The notes below the pieces were generated by a model that saw only the letters and a list, made by a program, of their open reading frames with translations, ran no database searches and was not told where the DNA came from. The translations under genes and the position numbers were made by a program. A stretch of DNA of 64,000 nt from Halomarina litorea. Its GTDB lineage: Archaea; Halobacteriota; Halobacteria; Halobacteriales; Haloarculaceae. This document shows, piece after piece, positions 61,903 to 64,000 of this stretch. Each line of letters begins with the position of its first letter. Positions within the stretch are counted from its first letter, which is position 1. Location of the stretch: the NCBI RefSeq assembly GCF_024227715.1, contig NZ_CP100448.1, positions 2,625,655 through 2,689,654 on the forward strand, in the 5' to 3' direction.

Positions 61903-63786
61903 ATGTGTGGCATCTTCGGATATTTTGGTCCGGCATCACACCGGACTGGCCAGGATTCCGGCGAGCTCTCCCATCGAGGCCCGGATGCAAGCGGAGAGTT
62001 CGAGCGAACGATTGGCGATAGGACACTGTGGATAACTCACGACCGACTCAGTATTATCGACCTCTCGGATCGCGGTCGACAGCCGATGACTCTGGCTGAC
62101 GACGATATCGTTCTCTCGTACAACGGGGAGATCTACAACTACGAGCAACTACGCGCTGATCTGAAAGAGACCGGGTACGAGTTCACTTCAGATACCGACA
62201 CGGAAGTCATACTCAACGGATACTACGAATGGGGATTGGACACACTGCTGGAGCGCGTTCGTGGTATCTTCGCGTTCGTTATCGCTGACCACCAAACAGA
62301 GGACCTCCATGTAGTACGGGATTGCTTCGGCGTCAAGCCAGTCTATTATTTCGATGGGGAATTTTTCGCCTGTGCGTCCGAGATCAAGGCGATCCTCCAA
62401 CGGACGAGTGTCGACGCAGTGCTCAATAAGTCTGTCTTAGGGGAATATTTGGCAAACCTGTGGGTACACGAACCGGATACGCTGTTCAAAGACATCTACA
62501 AGTTAGAGAGTGGCCACTACTTGACCCACGACCTCACGACAGGGGATACGGAAACGACCGAATACTGGAACATTCTCGATGCCACGCCAGACATAGCGAC
62601 GACCGACTTAGATGAGCTCATCGAACAGGCCATGGAACGGAACATGGTCAGTGACGTCCCCGTCGGCGTCTACCTAAGCGGTGGCATCGATTCGTCGATT
62701 ATCACGTATCATGCTGCCCAGTCCGCTGACGATTCTCTACTAGCGCTGAACCTTCGAAATGAGACGGACAAGGAGTTCGATGAGTTCGCCAATCTTCAGC
62801 GACTCGGCGACCGGCTGAATATTGATATCGAATCGTTCGACCCGACCGAGTCGATGCTCGACATCTACGAGGAGATGATCTACTATCTCGACGAGCCGAT
62901 TGCCGACCCTGCGATCATCCCAGCCTATCTGCTCGCTCGAGAGGCGAACGAGCGTGGCATCAAGGTGATGCTCTCGGGAATGGGTGCCGACGAACTCTGG
63001 GCAGGATACACGCGGTACAAAATCATTCAACACCAGTCGCTTGGTCGACTCGGAGCTCCGCTGTTCAATGGGGCGTACAAAGCATGGCCGAGCCGCCAAT
63101 CGGACTTCCGACAGAAGCTCCGCCGCGTCGGGACCTACCTATCGAACCCAGGGCCGAACAGCTACTTCTCGCTGATGTATTACTTCGACTCGGAGACGGT
63201 CAGTCGGCTCCTCAAGAGTGATTCATGGCGAGAAGATTATGAGGCGAAAATTGAGGCGATGCTTCCGACAGGAAGTCAGCTTGACCGAGTTCAGCAGTTC
63301 CAATACCTGGACCTCAAGGGTTTCTTAGGATCACATAATCTTATTTATGCCGATAAAGCAAGTATGGCAAACGGTGTCGAAGTTCGTGTTCCGTATCTTG
63401 ACCGAGATTTAGCCGAGTTCGCGTTTCATCTGCCGACCGATGAGAAGACTCGTGATGGCCTCAAGACGCCGCTCAAAGAGCACCTGCGCTCGATACTGGA
63501 CGGAGAATTCGTCAAACATGATAAGCAGGGATTTGCCTTTCCCATTGAGGATTATCTGAGTTCAAGTCGGATGCACGACCAACTTGAAACGATGGTTTTG
63601 GATGACCGAATGAGCGCGTGTTTCGATATTGATGTCATTAAGGAGCAACTTGAAGCCCACTTCGCTGGCGAAGAGAACTATTCGATGCGAATCTGGGTGT
63701 TATACACATTCTGGCTATGGTTAGAGGAATTCAATGTGAGTATCCCTTCTAAATCAGAAAGTAAGGCCATCTCTCAAACATCTTAA
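61903..63786 (+). CDS. asnB: Asparagine synthase (glutamine-hydrolysing), AsnB-type
   Basis: A 627-residue protein. It opens MCGIFGYFG with Cys2 as nucleophile, then SHRGPDASG and the HDRLSIIDLS glutaminase core. The synthase half carries the PP-loop SGGIDSS at 259-265. It makes asparagine, or in glycan loci it can amidate a uronic acid or make an acetamidino group. I chose ATG 61903 because Cys2 must follow Met. Codon use is much more AT-rich than in the first half of the window. It contrasts with the Cys-less relative at 21,809. Confidence 0.9.
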   Translation: MCGIFGYFGPASHRTGQDSGELSHRGPDASGEFERTIGDRTLWITHDRLSIIDLSDRGRQPMTLADDDIVLSYNGEIYNYEQLRADLKETGYEFTSDTDTEVILNGYYEWGLDTLLERVRGIFAFVIADHQTEDLHVVRDCFGVKPVYYFDGEFFACASEIKAILQRTSVDAVLNKSVLGEYLANLWVHEPDTLFKDIYKLESGHYLTHDLTTGDTETTEYWNILDATPDIATTDLDELIEQAMERNMVSDVPVGVYLSGGIDSSIITYHAAQSADDSLLALNLRNETDKEFDEFANLQRLGDRLNIDIESFDPTESMLDIYEEMIYYLDEPIADPAIIPAYLLAREANERGIKVMLSGMGADELWAGYTRYKIIQHQSLGRLGAPLFNGAYKAWPSRQSDFRQKLRRVGTYLSNPGPNSYFSLMYYFDSETVSRLLKSDSWREDYEAKIEAMLPTGSQLDRVQQFQYLDLKGFLGSHNLIYADKASMANGVEVRVPYLDRDLAEFAFHLPTDEKTRDGLKTPLKEHLRSILDGEFVKHDKQGFAFPIEDYLSSSRMHDQLETMVLDDRMSACFDIDVIKEQLEAHFAGEENYSMRIWVLYTFWLWLEEFNVSIPSKSESKAISQTS

Positions 63787-63797
63787 TTCCCCATCTG

Positions 63798-64000
63798 CTA
63801 ATTCTGCAATATATTAGATACGTTTGAATATATCTTCTCATGCTTATTCGCACATGCTTGCAACGAAAACCGGTCGGCGGCAGTTTTTCGAGCTGCTTCC
63901 CCCCTTCGCTTTCGCTCCGTTGGGTGTTCTATAGCATGTCTAATAGATTTTGACAGTTTGTCAGGGTCTTTCGGTGGGACCAGCCAACCAGACTCGCCGT
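63798..64000 (-). CDS. Family 4 glycosyltransferase, C-terminal part (cut by window edge)
   Basis: Read on the minus strand to the stop at 63798-63800, the last 66 residues are visible. They include GESGWLVPPKDPDKL, the donor-site/C-terminal loop of GT4 enzymes, followed by the helical end (EAARKTAADRFSL) seen in that family. It is convergent with asnB, only 11 bases apart. The rest lies beyond the window. It adds another glycosyltransferase to the low-GC locus. Confidence 0.74.
   Translation of the reverse strand, partial: GESGWLVPPKDPDKLSKSIRHAIEHPTERKRRGEAARKTAADRFSLQACANKHEKIYSNVSNILQN

Noticed and set aside
1-64000. CRISPR arrays, tRNA, rRNA or insertion-sequence genes
   Set aside because: I saw no regularly spaced repeats, no tRNA-like cloverleaf in the intergenic stretches, and no transposase motifs. 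A covariance-model or IS search would be decisive and could still find a missed short RNA.

Overview
This window comes from a halophilic archaeon (class Halobacteria). Most of it is very GC-rich. The encoded proteins are strongly acidic. Exported proteins carry twin-arginine (Tat) signals. Several genes are preceded about 25-30 bases upstream by TATA-like boxes with little or no 5' leader. I cannot name a genus or species from the sequence alone. There are no rRNA or tRNA genes, CRISPR arrays or recognisable transposases in the window.

Positions 1-17,000 are mostly housekeeping and accessory genes. They include the start of the tRNA pseudouridine synthase gene pus10, a DUF389-type membrane protein, an FNT anion channel, a carotenoid oxygenase, a 36-residue zinc-finger protein, undecaprenyl/dolichyl-diphosphate phosphatase (uppP), and the overlapping pair glmU-like/glmS that makes UDP-GlcNAc precursors. 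They also include a Tat-exported zincin, a decayed SDR fragment joined to a decayed PEBP fragment, a PQQ-type beta-propeller lipoprotein, and an SNF sodium symporter with a small downstream partner. mutS and mutL follow at 17,126-21,481, three bases apart.

Positions 21,800-34,200 form a first glycan locus. It holds an asparagine-synthase-like protein without the glutaminase cysteine, a large Tat-exported beta-helix protein with tandem C-terminal modules, a GT2 glycosyltransferase, a DUF354 protein, a polysaccharide deacetylase and an LpxD-like acyltransferase. A tightly overlapping four-gene operon has the gene set that makes UDP-2,3-diacetamido-2,3-dideoxyglucuronic acid (WbpD, WbpE, WbpB, WbpA types). 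Next come a GT-C-like membrane protein and a three-gene ABC operon (34,671-41,865). In that operon a single-chain FtsX/MacB-type permease with an inserted Ig-like ectodomain is translationally coupled to a polytopic membrane protein and then to the ATPase.

Positions 42,494-50,340 hold a MoxR/DUF58/DUF4350/DUF4129-type envelope cluster split into plus- and minus-strand units. An MFS transporter, a winged-helix regulator and a DUF1616 membrane protein follow.

From about 53,340 to the end is a second glycan locus of clearly different composition. A dolichyl-phosphate-sugar-synthase-like GT2, a UDP-ManNAc dehydrogenase, a GT4, a heparinase II/III-like protein, a two-domain oxidoreductase, an intact AsnB-type amidotransferase and the end of another GT4 lie in DNA that drops from about 70% to 40-55% GC in the stretches I counted by hand. 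The drop starts inside the GT2 gene, which suggests a recombination boundary of an exchangeable surface-glycan cassette. Together the genes suggest a supply chain from hexosamine (glmS, glmU) through activated diacetamido and uronic acid sugars to glycosyltransferases, lipid-carrier recycling (uppP) and possibly ABC-mediated handling of surface glycan.
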